A stretch of DNA of 64,000 nt from Phycisphaerae bacterium (lineage in GTDB: Bacteria; Planctomycetota; Phycisphaerae; UBA1845; PWPN01), in assembly GCA_030372985.1 (NCBI GenBank), contig JAUCQB010000171.1, forward strand, positions 23,695 through 87,694, written 5' to 3'. Under the pieces are notes generated by a model. It ran no database searches, was not told the origin of the DNA, and saw only the letters and a program-made list of their open reading frames with translations. A program made the position numbers and the translations under genes. Position 1 is the first letter of the stretch. Each line of letters starts with the position of its first letter. Of the stretch, positions 9,327-17,619 are shown in pieces.

Positions 9327-10313
9327 TTGCGAGGTGTCGTGAAGACTGCGAGGTGCCTGACCTTCGAAAGCATGGTCGTCAGCTTATTCGCTGCATTGTC
9401 TTCGCCTGTGTGGGCCGCGTCCGATGGAGAGCCCGGGCGACCGTTGAGTATGGACGCCATGCAGGTGGCGTGTGTGCAGTTTGAGAACACCGCGGATGTG
9501 GTCGAGAACGCCCGCAGAATGATCGCGATACTGGAGGATGAGTCGGCCGCCGGCACGCGTCTGGTCGTTTTTCCGGAATGCTCGCTGAGCACCTACAGAT
9601 CTCAGGTCGTCCGCACGCTGACGGCCGGGCAGATCGACGTCGCTTTGGAGACGGTGCGGGAGGCCTGCGGCAGAATCGGCATTTACGCGGTTGTCGGCTC
9701 GGCATATCTCGAAAACGGGAAGCGCTACAACGGCGCGTTTGTGTTCGGCCCCGACGGCCGCCTGGTCAAGCGTTACACCAAGATGCACGTGGTCAAGCCG
9801 GATCTTTTCGAGGAAGGTGACGCGCCGGCCATCTTTCGGATCGATGACGTCCCCTGCACGATCATGATCTGCCACGACGAGCGTTATCCGGAGATATTCC
9901 GGATTCCCGTCCTGGCCGGGGCGAAGGTCGGCATCTACATCAGTTGCGAGTCGAAGACGCAGGAGAAATGGGATAACTACCGTTGCCAGGTCATCGGCCG
10001 GGCGGTGGAGAACCAGATCAGCGTCATCCACTGCAACTCCGGCGACGGCGGGGCGGACGAGGGCTCTCACGGTCACAGCCGGATCATCGCCCCGAACGGA
10101 AAGGTCTTGGCCGAGGCCTCAACGGCGGTCGGCCAGGTCATTCGTGCGACCATTCACCCGAAAGAAAGTTCCTCTCGCCACGCGCAGCGGGGCGCGGCGA
10201 AATCGTCGCTGTCCGGCTTCTGGCAGGAAGGCTTGCGGGTGCTGCGCGAGCAGAATCCGGAGTACTTCAAGGCTGCGGCCACTCGGCCGGCCGCCGATCC
10301 GCCTGCGCGATGA
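9327..10313 (+). CDS. Exported carbon-nitrogen (nitrilase-family) hydrolase
   Basis: The nitrilase-superfamily catalytic triad is complete: E84 in VFPECS, K152 in YTKMHV, and C182 in MICHDERYPE. The family hydrolyses amides, nitriles or carbamoyl bonds. A signal-peptide-like N-terminus (MVVSLFAALSSPVWA, cut near residue 30) indicates export, which is unusual for a superfamily that is mostly cytoplasmic. The start is uncertain: TTG at 9327 has GAGAG seven bases upstream, while GTG at 9339 is the alternative. The length, about 328 residues, is normal. It follows the glycosyltransferase by only 10 bp and may be cotranscribed with it. The substrate cannot be told from sequence. Confidence 0.88.
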   Translation: MRGVVKTARCLTFESMVVSLFAALSSPVWAASDGEPGRPLSMDAMQVACVQFENTADVVENARRMIAILEDESAAGTRLVVFPECSLSTYRSQVVRTLTAGQIDVALETVREACGRIGIYAVVGSAYLENGKRYNGAFVFGPDGRLVKRYTKMHVVKPDLFEEGDAPAIFRIDDVPCTIMICHDERYPEIFRIPVLAGAKVGIYISCESKTQEKWDNYRCQVIGRAVENQISVIHCNSGDGGADEGSHGHSRIIAPNGKVLAEASTAVGQVIRATIHPKESSSRHAQRGAAKSSLSGFWQEGLRVLREQNPEYFKAAATRPAADPPAR

Positions 10314-10337
10314 GTGAACACCCCGCGGGTGCTCGCT

Positions 10338-13205
10338 TCAACGCAAGAGACCCTGCCCTTCGAGAATCGCCTCGGCCAGCCGGGTCCTGAAGTCGATAAC
10401 CTCCTGCGGATCTCGCGTGTAGTTGATCGTGGTTGTCACCACGCTGTCCGGCACGGCCAGCAGCGCGGCGGCGCGGTCCAGGAAAGCTCGGTTGACGGCG
10501 GTCTGCGGCCGCTCGCCAACGCGTTGAACGGTGTCTCGCAGCAGCCAGAGGTATTCGTAATCCTCGAAGCCGTCACGGATGTTTTCCAGCCGGATGGTTG
10601 AAAGCGGTCCGTCGGGACCGGGGCACAGCAGGCTGCCGTCGCCGTTGGCCGTGTACTTCTTCTCTTCGTTGATCAGACTACCGGGATCCCAGTCGGCGTA
10701 AGGGCCTTTGGAGATCGGCTTGTTGTTGCCGGTCCACAGGTTGATCAGGTAGTAAAGGAACCCGCCGACCTCGTACTTGTAGCTCATCGCCCCGGTCAGC
10801 AGGCGGGCCTCGATGGCCGGGTATTCGATGAACCAGTTCGCATACGGATGAGTTGGCACCACGCAGATGTACCACCACATCTCCCGGCGTTCGCGTCGCA
10901 GCCGGCGTGCCTCTTCGATGTCATAGCTGTCGGTCAGCGGCACCCAGATGTCCACGACGCCGCGCAGACCACTCCCCTTGCCGAATGACGGGTCGATGGC
11001 GGTGGTCATGGTCTCCAGCCCCGGGAAGCGTTTGCGGATCTCGCCGAACACCTCTCGGATTTCGGCGAACTTCTCCTTCTTCACTTCGTCGAAGCCGTAA
11101 ACGTAGGCGCTGTCGAACAGTCCGGCCTTCTTCAACTGCTGCACGTATTGAGACAGTTTCGGGTCGGCCTTGCCCCCTTTTCCCTGTCGGAACACGCCGC
11201 CGACGTTGAAGGCGTTCATTCCCCGCCTGGCTCCGTACTCGAGCAAACCGATTTCAGGCGATTCCCGCCGATAGAGATGATCAATGTTGAGCCGGTGGTC
11301 GAGGATGAAGTCATAGTAGCGATGCCTCATCTCGTCGTTCCATCTGCCATTGTAGAAGTTGCCGGTGGGTCCTTCATTGTAGGTGAAGGCGTTACGCAGA
11401 TGGGTGCCGTCGGGCAGGGCAAAATCCCAGACCTGAACCTTGAGCTTGAGGCGGATGGGTGCGGTGCCGCGAGCCGTGACCGTCAGCGTCCCCTCGTAGT
11501 CGCCGGGTTTCGTTTCCGCGCGTGTGGCCACGTCGATCCAGAACGCCACGTGCTCACCTTGCTTGACATCGCTCTTCTGCAAGAAGCTGAGGAGCGGGTC
11601 CGGCCACCAGCCCTTGTAGTCGACGTCGTAGGGCGGGTCGTCGGCGACGTCAACGTGTCCGACAAGCGAGACCTCGGTTTTTCCGTCGAACGCCTGTCCC
11701 GATGCCGACCTGAGCGGTCCGGCGCTGACCGTCACATCAACCAGGTCGCGGGCAAACGGAATGACCACCACCTGAAATCCCTCGTGCTCGTTTCGTGCCA
11801 GTGACAGCACGTATTGATCATCGAAGCGTCCCGCGAACGGGTGGTCTTTGATCATCACCTTCTGCATCGAGCTCTCAAGTCCGACCGCGAATTCGGCATC
11901 CGGCAGCTTCGCGACCATGCGGGCATGGCAGGTAACGCCGTCGAGCTGCATGGCTGCGTCGTTTGTCATGGAAGCGAGGCGCTGCCAGTCGTCGGCGGAA
12001 CTGGTTTCCGGCGAGGAGGCCAGCTTCGTGGCTTGCTCGACAAGCGGCCGTGCCCTGGCCAGGATCGGCTCGGCCTTGGCCCGAGCCTCGGCCCGGAACT
12101 TCGGCAGCATGCGCGTCGCCTCATCGAAGCGGGCCGCGATGACCCTGGCTCGCTCGGAGACCCGAGGCGAGTGCATCGGATAGACGCCGCGAAGCAACTC
12201 CGTGCCGGCGCCGTCGGCCACAGCCAGGCTGACGGAGCGGACGCGATCTTCAGTCAGAACAAACTCAAACCGCCCATCCGCACCGATCGGCGCATGCTGG
12301 TCAAGGATCGGGTGCTCTCGGTCGTCATAACCGATGATTCGCGCGCTGCTGCCTGCCGGGCAGACGATCGAGGGCCTGTTGCGACCGATGTTCACCGGAT
12401 CGAGTTGACGCATCTGTGCGGCCGAGGTCCGGCGACCGCCGAACACCAGCCGGCCGTAGCGAGCGGGTTCGACATACGACTTCAGAACTGGCGCCCAGCA
12501 GGTTAACTGCCGTCCCGAGGTGCTCCGGCAGAAACTGACGGCCCATGCGTGCCCGTCCTTAGGCATGGCCGCGCCCAGGACCTTGAAAGGAATGCCGATG
12601 ACGGCCGACCACCCCTTGCTGTCCCTGGCCGTCTGCACAGTCAGATCAGGGTTCCAGGAAGCGTCGCCGCCGAGAGCGTCGTACACCACGGTAGCGCAGT
12701 TGACGGAGATATGGGCCGACTTCTCCGGGTCGCCCAGATGGTTAAGGATCACGTCGACACTGTCGTCGCGCCAGACCTTGTCATCGCGTTGGGTAAACTG
12801 CGCCTCGAGCTGGTCTCCAGGCGTTCCCTCACAGCGGAAACCGACCCACAGTGTCGAGGGCGTGTAGTAAACGTGCACCCATGTCGGCAGCGAGGACATC
12901 CTCAGCCCGCCCATTTGAAGCAGCCCGCTGACGATCGCGGCGTCAGCCCACGGCCCTTGCGAAAAGTCCGTTCCGGGATTGTCGCGCCCATCGGCCTGCG
13001 GAATTCGGACCAGGCAGCGGCTTGCCTGGGCAGCGTCAGCCTGGCGGCTCGGCGCCGACGCCGTTGCAGCGCTTGTCACAACCAGGATGCCCATCGCCAC
13101 CAGAGACCGCAGGGTTCGCCGTCTTGGTCGACGGGCTTGCCCTTGTTCGGTGGACGTCCAATCGGGGGAAAGCTCATCACAGTGGTGTTGGCTCGCATGC
13201 CGCAT
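10338..13205 (-). CDS. Secreted GH123/DUF4091-type glycoside hydrolase with CBM9-like N-terminal domain
   Basis: The gene is read from the ATG at 13205, which has GAGGA about 11 bases upstream, and gives 955 residues. The N-terminus has an Arg-rich leader with a hydrophobic stretch (SLVAMGILVVTSAATASA). A CBM9-like binding domain follows near residues 65-255 (PTWVHVYYTPSTLWVGFRCE, then DDSVDVIL). The C-terminal half matches the DUF4091/GH123 fold. AYVYGFDEVKKEK carries an adjacent Asp-Glu pair (D706-E707) in the position used by GH123 N-acetyl-hexosaminidases. Family members act on N-acetylgalactosaminides, but DUF4091 proteins are diverse and the substrate here is inferred only broadly. The longer in-frame reading upstream overlaps ccsA and is rejected. 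Confidence 0.82.
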   Translation of the reverse strand: MRHASQHHCDELSPDWTSTEQGQARRPRRRTLRSLVAMGILVVTSAATASAPSRQADAAQASRCLVRIPQADGRDNPGTDFSQGPWADAAIVSGLLQMGGLRMSSLPTWVHVYYTPSTLWVGFRCEGTPGDQLEAQFTQRDDKVWRDDSVDVILNHLGDPEKSAHISVNCATVVYDALGGDASWNPDLTVQTARDSKGWSAVIGIPFKVLGAAMPKDGHAWAVSFCRSTSGRQLTCWAPVLKSYVEPARYGRLVFGGRRTSAAQMRQLDPVNIGRNRPSIVCPAGSSARIIGYDDREHPILDQHAPIGADGRFEFVLTEDRVRSVSLAVADGAGTELLRGVYPMHSPRVSERARVIAARFDEATRMLPKFRAEARAKAEPILARARPLVEQATKLASSPETSSADDWQRLASMTNDAAMQLDGVTCHARMVAKLPDAEFAVGLESSMQKVMIKDHPFAGRFDDQYVLSLARNEHEGFQVVVIPFARDLVDVTVSAGPLRSASGQAFDGKTEVSLVGHVDVADDPPYDVDYKGWWPDPLLSFLQKSDVKQGEHVAFWIDVATRAETKPGDYEGTLTVTARGTAPIRLKLKVQVWDFALPDGTHLRNAFTYNEGPTGNFYNGRWNDEMRHRYYDFILDHRLNIDHLYRRESPEIGLLEYGARRGMNAFNVGGVFRQGKGGKADPKLSQYVQQLKKAGLFDSAYVYGFDEVKKEKFAEIREVFGEIRKRFPGLETMTTAIDPSFGKGSGLRGVVDIWVPLTDSYDIEEARRLRRERREMWWYICVVPTHPYANWFIEYPAIEARLLTGAMSYKYEVGGFLYYLINLWTGNNKPISKGPYADWDPGSLINEEKKYTANGDGSLLCPGPDGPLSTIRLENIRDGFEDYEYLWLLRDTVQRVGERPQTAVNRAFLDRAAALLAVPDSVVTTTINYTRDPQEVIDFRTRLAEAILEGQGLLR

Positions 13206-13237
13206 AGTCAAGGAGTCCTCGCTTCGTATCGGCGTGG

Positions 13238-15502
13238 CTAGTGCAATCGGTTGGCAACCCGGGCACACGCCGGTCCGGGATTGTACCTCAGATAGTAAAC
13301 GCCGACACACACGAGGACCAGGATCAGGTCGATGGTGCCAAACAGGAACAGGTAGTGTACGACCGCACCGGTGCCGAATCCGTAGCTGTGCAGACCGGTG
13401 CCGAGAACAAAGTTGACGCCCACGTAGGTCATGATGATCAGCCAGAAAGCCAGGATGCTCTTGACGGCGTCGCCCAGCGGTCCCCTGACCAGCGCGCACA
13501 CGACCACGGCGGCCGCCGCCGAGCCCAGACCGAGCCATCGCATCATGGTCAGTGGAGCCAGCCTCGCCCCGACAATCCCGAACACCGCCGCGCCCAGCAG
13601 CAACGCAAAAACATACATCCACGCCGGTGTTTTCTCACGACTCACGCGAACGTGAAGAATGGTCAGATAGGCCAGCAGTGCGATCAGCGACCAGACCTCC
13701 TTGGGGTCCCACCCCCAGTAGCGGCCCCAGGACGATGCCGCCCACATGCTCCCCGTGGCAATCCCGATGAGCAGCAGAAACGCGCCGGCCAGGACATAGA
13801 GATAGTGCAGGCGATCGATGGTTTTCACGAGTTGCGAACGCTCTGGGGTCGCGGCCATCACAAACATCTGTCCGTGGGCAATCAGAAAGGCAATCGCCAG
13901 CACGGCATACGAGACCATGATGACCGGCACGTGGATGGACATCCAGATGGTGTCCATCAGGACCGGCGGAGTGGGGCGGATGTACTGGTCCAAGGGCAGC
14001 TTATCCGCCAAAAACAGCGTCAGCGCGCCGATAACCGAGGCGGTCACAAATGCCGCTCGGATGCGCATTTCGGAGCTTGTTGGCGCCTCGTCGGATGGCG
14101 GTGTCAGCACGCGAGCGGGTCCCAAGGGATCATCGCCGTAGGCATTCGGCCCCGTCGTACCTCTGAGGAAACCCAATTCGACGATCGCCCAGATCCAGCC
14201 GATCACAGGAATCATCATGACGAGGGCCATCCACCCGGATTTACCTCGGTCGTGCCATCTTTTGACCTGGGCAGCCAGACTCACCCAGAACAGCGGCAGC
14301 AGGAGCAACAAATACAGTGTCATGCAGGCAGAGATCGTGACCGCATTGGCGGAGGCATCATGACAGACGCCCAGCAGATCTTCCGCAAGCATGAGGTGAA
14401 GGAGGTCGCCGATCAGGCTCGCTGTCAAGGTCGTGTACCAGTACTCCATTCGGCGGATTCGACCCTTGAACGCAAACAGCGATGCTCCGGAAGAAGAGGG
14501 CGATGGCGACTCCTTGACGACAGCGATCATCATGGTCAGAAGGGCGAACGCCGTGGCTCCCCAGCCCATAAACAGCAGCGACTCGAACATGTTCGAGGCG
14601 GGAATTCGCCCGGCGATCTGCCAGCGAAGCCACATGCCGTAGCTGAGCACCGCAAAACCCGCCGCCAGGGCTGCGATGGTCAGCACGTCCATGACACGGT
14701 TGCGAAGGATCAGGGCAAGCAGGCCGCAGATGGCGCCGACCAGCATGATCTTCCATGACATTCCCAGCGGATGCAGCCGGTTGGAGCGCAGCTCGGTGGC
14801 GATCAAATCGGGCGACGGCCGATACGCCGCCGGCAGACCTTCGAGCACCGAACGAAGCTTCTCGCAGGCTTGAGCAAAGGCGCGATCATCACCGCGCAGG
14901 AAAGCACCGCCGACCGACAGCCAGGCTTCCTCGGGAGAGCCACCGGCGGCCTTCGCCCCCGGAGCCAACTCGATGGGCTTCCAGGCGCCCAGCGGATCAC
15001 TCGGATGAGGAATCAGGTGGATGGCCTGCCCGGCCAGAATCGTGTCCAGCCAGGTCAGCCGTTCCCGGATGTCGCGAACCTTGGATTCCAGCGGGTCGAG
15101 CTTGCGTCCCTGGACCATTGCCAGGTCGTCCATGAGCTGCCGCAGGCGTTGATGGCGCAGCAGCATCTCATACGAGAAGACGGTCTGGTCTGCCGGAAGC
15201 TGCAGCTCCCTGCGGAGCTCTGCGTTGCCGATCTCGATCAGCGGCTGCTGCATCCACCTCGCCGAGTCGAATGTCCACGCCAGCAGCAAGGCCACCGGGT
15301 CATGCCTCTGCCAACGGGGTGTTCCGGTCACCGATTCAACCATGTCGAGGGCCAGCGTATCCAGGGGCATCCAGCGGCCGTCATGCTGGACCGGAATGGC
15401 CCTGACGATGCTGAAGTCGAGCGAGTCGGGGATCGTCGGCGAGGCCGGGGCCGTCGTCTGCGTCAGCGACGCGGCAAGAAGGAGCTGCAGCACATGCATC
15501 AC
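13238..15502 (-). CDS. ccsA: CcsA-like cytochrome c assembly protein with a nested DUF805 domain
   Basis: The protein has 754 residues, with an N-terminal signal-like segment and a periplasmic region (about 20-245) that is also seen in fused or extended planctomycete CcsA proteins. Heme-handling features are present: NMFES at 304-308, the WWD motif (SSWGRYWGWDPKE) near 590-602, and conserved histidines H524 (SIHVPV) and H705 (LHSYG). CcsA delivers heme to apocytochromes c at the outer face of the membrane together with ResB. Residues 341-463 are a DUF805 module (FAFKGRIRRMEYW, then VKRWHDRGKSGWMA, then GTTGPNAYGDDP) inserted between two helices of the CcsA core. The start codon overlaps the resB stop by 4 bp. 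The two genes form one unit in the order resB-ccsA. Confidence 0.9.
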   Translation of the reverse strand: MMHVLQLLLAASLTQTTAPASPTIPDSLDFSIVRAIPVQHDGRWMPLDTLALDMVESVTGTPRWQRHDPVALLLAWTFDSARWMQQPLIEIGNAELRRELQLPADQTVFSYEMLLRHQRLRQLMDDLAMVQGRKLDPLESKVRDIRERLTWLDTILAGQAIHLIPHPSDPLGAWKPIELAPGAKAAGGSPEEAWLSVGGAFLRGDDRAFAQACEKLRSVLEGLPAAYRPSPDLIATELRSNRLHPLGMSWKIMLVGAICGLLALILRNRVMDVLTIAALAAGFAVLSYGMWLRWQIAGRIPASNMFESLLFMGWGATAFALLTMMIAVVKESPSPSSSGASLFAFKGRIRRMEYWYTTLTASLIGDLLHLMLAEDLLGVCHDASANAVTISACMTLYLLLLLPLFWVSLAAQVKRWHDRGKSGWMALVMMIPVIGWIWAIVELGFLRGTTGPNAYGDDPLGPARVLTPPSDEAPTSSEMRIRAAFVTASVIGALTLFLADKLPLDQYIRPTPPVLMDTIWMSIHVPVIMVSYAVLAIAFLIAHGQMFVMAATPERSQLVKTIDRLHYLYVLAGAFLLLIGIATGSMWAASSWGRYWGWDPKEVWSLIALLAYLTILHVRVSREKTPAWMYVFALLLGAAVFGIVGARLAPLTMMRWLGLGSAAAAVVVCALVRGPLGDAVKSILAFWLIIMTYVGVNFVLGTGLHSYGFGTGAVVHYLFLFGTIDLILVLVCVGVYYLRYNPGPACARVANRLH

Positions 15503-17280
15503 AAGGCCTCCTTCCCATCGCGGCTGGCGGTCTCGGGGGCCTGACCGGCCGTGCTCTTGAGCCGGTTGATCAACACCAGCAGGACGCCGAACATCATCAG
15601 GCCGTATCCCGCAAAGACGATCGGCTTTCCCGGGTCCCGCGAGACGCTGAGCACGCTGGCCGTGTGCTGACCTGTCTGGCGATAGCTCGATTGGTAGAAG
15701 GTGTACCCGCCATAGCTCGTCGGGTGATTCATACTGATGACTCGGCTCTCCACTCGTCCCGAAGCCGGGTCGGTGATGGTGATCCGGCTTTCATACGAGC
15801 GAGGCCGGTTGGTGCCGGGGTAGTTGCCGATTCTGAAAGCGTCGAGCGCGACCTTGAAGCCGAGCGGGATGGTTTTGTCGTCGTATTCGAGACGGTAGGT
15901 GTGCCCGCTCAAGACCACCGGCTGATCGCTGTATTTCTGCAACCAGATATCCGTCTTTTCCTGGCCGGAGGTCAGCCGCACGAGGATCGCAGGGCGCGGC
16001 TCGGCATGGGAATGGGCGGAAGGCGATACGATTCGATGCGGGCGGGCGTTTTTGAAGACGCGCGACACCCCGAGCTTGCGCTGCGGCCAGGGCGTCTGAA
16101 GCGGCGTGCCCGCTTGCAGCTTACTGAAGAAGCTGTCCCGTCCACTGGTGAATCTTGCATGCAGCTGATCGTCCGGGCCGACGAGGATTTCGACCGGAGC
16201 ATGGACATCTTGGTCAACCGTGGCCACCAGGATCAGCTTGACGTCCTGGTTCCTGAGATTCCCGTGCATCGACTGGAAGTCGGGAAAGCGGGCGAACGCA
16301 AATCGTGTCTCGATTCCCTGCGGGCCGGACAGCTCGGCTTCAATGGCCGGATTCACCGGCTGGTTGGATGCATTGGTGATCTGGCCCCGGCCGGCGACCG
16401 TCGCGTGAGGCAGGTATCGCAGGACTCGCAGGGTCATGCCGGTGTTACCCACGGGCTGGGTCGCGGCGATGCAGTCATCGACGTTCAGTTGGTAAGCGGT
16501 GCCCTGGTATTCAACCCTTACCGTGCGTGTCCCATCCCCCTCGGCTGCCGGAGCGGTGGACGCGCGTTTTTCCAGTTCCTGCTCGTCGGTGATCTCGATG
16601 CACGCCACCTGGACTTCACCTACCGTTCCGGCCTGCCCGGCCGGCACCCACGCCGGTTCATCCGTGCCGGTTTCCGAGAACGACACCTCAATCGCCAGGC
16701 TCGCATGCGGGTTGTCGTTCCGCATCTCCGTGCGCGCGGTGCTGTCGAAGGCGAATTCAAGCACCTCGGCGCGCACCGATTCGGCGGAGACGGCGGGTTG
16801 TCCCGGAACCTTCACCGTGCCCGCGTCCAGAAGCGGCGGGGGGTTGATCTCCATCGAGGACTTTGATGATCGGCTTTCGAGCACAAAGACATCCTGGGGA
16901 ATGGTGAGGTCGGCGACGGACTGACCCTCGACGATGCTGACCCGGCCGTCGATGCCGAGTTTCTGAGTGACCCACGCCCCGGCCAGGATCAGCAGGATCG
17001 AGCCGTGAGCCATCACGAAACCGATTTGGTGCCTGGAGAAGGGATATCTGACGGCCAGAGCCGCGCCCGCATTGACAGCCAGGAGCCCCAGAAGGGTCTT
17101 GAACCACCAGGACTTGTAGAAAAACGCAAGGGCTTTTTCGCTGCCGTGGGCCGATTCAAACACCGTCGCGCAGGCCATGGCCACGCTGAGCAACAGCAGG
17201 ATGACGGCGGCAAACCAGAGCGACCCGATGGCCCTGAGGGGAGACAATCCCGGTCTGGGAGGGCGTTCACTCTTACTCAT
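15499..17280 (-). CDS. resB: ResB-like cytochrome c biogenesis protein
   Basis: This 593-residue protein has the ResB/Ccs1 topology. Three N-terminal membrane segments lie near residues 18-40, 60-78 and 88-106. A large extracytoplasmic domain spans about 110-555 and contains SMNHPTSYGGYTFYQSSY, a strong ResB hallmark. A final membrane helix lies near 560-580. ResB works with CcsA (next gene, 4-bp overlap) in system II cytochrome c maturation, holding the apocytochrome or heme on the outer side. The ATG at 17280 leaves a 339-bp divergent spacer to the alpha-galactosidase gene. The family assignment is firm. No thiol-reducing partner lies in the same operon; the only TlpA-like gene is at 22982-23476. 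Confidence 0.93.
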   Translation of the reverse strand: MSKSERPPRPGLSPLRAIGSLWFAAVILLLLSVAMACATVFESAHGSEKALAFFYKSWWFKTLLGLLAVNAGAALAVRYPFSRHQIGFVMAHGSILLILAGAWVTQKLGIDGRVSIVEGQSVADLTIPQDVFVLESRSSKSSMEINPPPLLDAGTVKVPGQPAVSAESVRAEVLEFAFDSTARTEMRNDNPHASLAIEVSFSETGTDEPAWVPAGQAGTVGEVQVACIEITDEQELEKRASTAPAAEGDGTRTVRVEYQGTAYQLNVDDCIAATQPVGNTGMTLRVLRYLPHATVAGRGQITNASNQPVNPAIEAELSGPQGIETRFAFARFPDFQSMHGNLRNQDVKLILVATVDQDVHAPVEILVGPDDQLHARFTSGRDSFFSKLQAGTPLQTPWPQRKLGVSRVFKNARPHRIVSPSAHSHAEPRPAILVRLTSGQEKTDIWLQKYSDQPVVLSGHTYRLEYDDKTIPLGFKVALDAFRIGNYPGTNRPRSYESRITITDPASGRVESRVISMNHPTSYGGYTFYQSSYRQTGQHTASVLSVSRDPGKPIVFAGYGLMMFGVLLVLINRLKSTAGQAPETASRDGKEAL

Positions 17281-17619
17281 GGTGCAGTTGCTTGTCGAAC
17301 GTCCACGGGACCCGCCGGCCGCGTCACAAGAACCTTACCCGGCTCCTGGCCGACCTTTCGCCCTAATCATAGTCCACCATGGCCGGAAACAACAGAAGGG
17401 GTACCTCCGGCGGCGGTGGGCAGCGCCTTGGTTGCGGGTTATCCTATGTGCCACTTGGAGGGTGCGGTTCCTCAGAAACCAGGCATGTGGTGTCCTGCTC
17501 GGGCGCTTTCCCCTCGGCCGGCCGAACGACGCGGGTGCCAGGGACACTTTCGACCTGCCCGAGCGGCGCCGGCATGGAAACGGGCGAGGTCATTCGTGGA
17601 TAGAGCCAAGGAGCGCGAG
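17281..17619. other. Divergent intergenic region between resB and the alpha-galactosidase gene
   Basis: This 339-bp spacer should carry both promoters. It ends in AAGGAG (17608-17613), a strong ribosome-binding site for the ATG at 17620. No repeat, RNA gene or coding frame was recognised in it. Confidence 0.5.

Noticed and set aside
13241..14758. A long open frame opposite ccsA
   Set aside because: His/Gln/Arg-rich shadow of the CcsA coding strand; no motif or ribosome-binding site.
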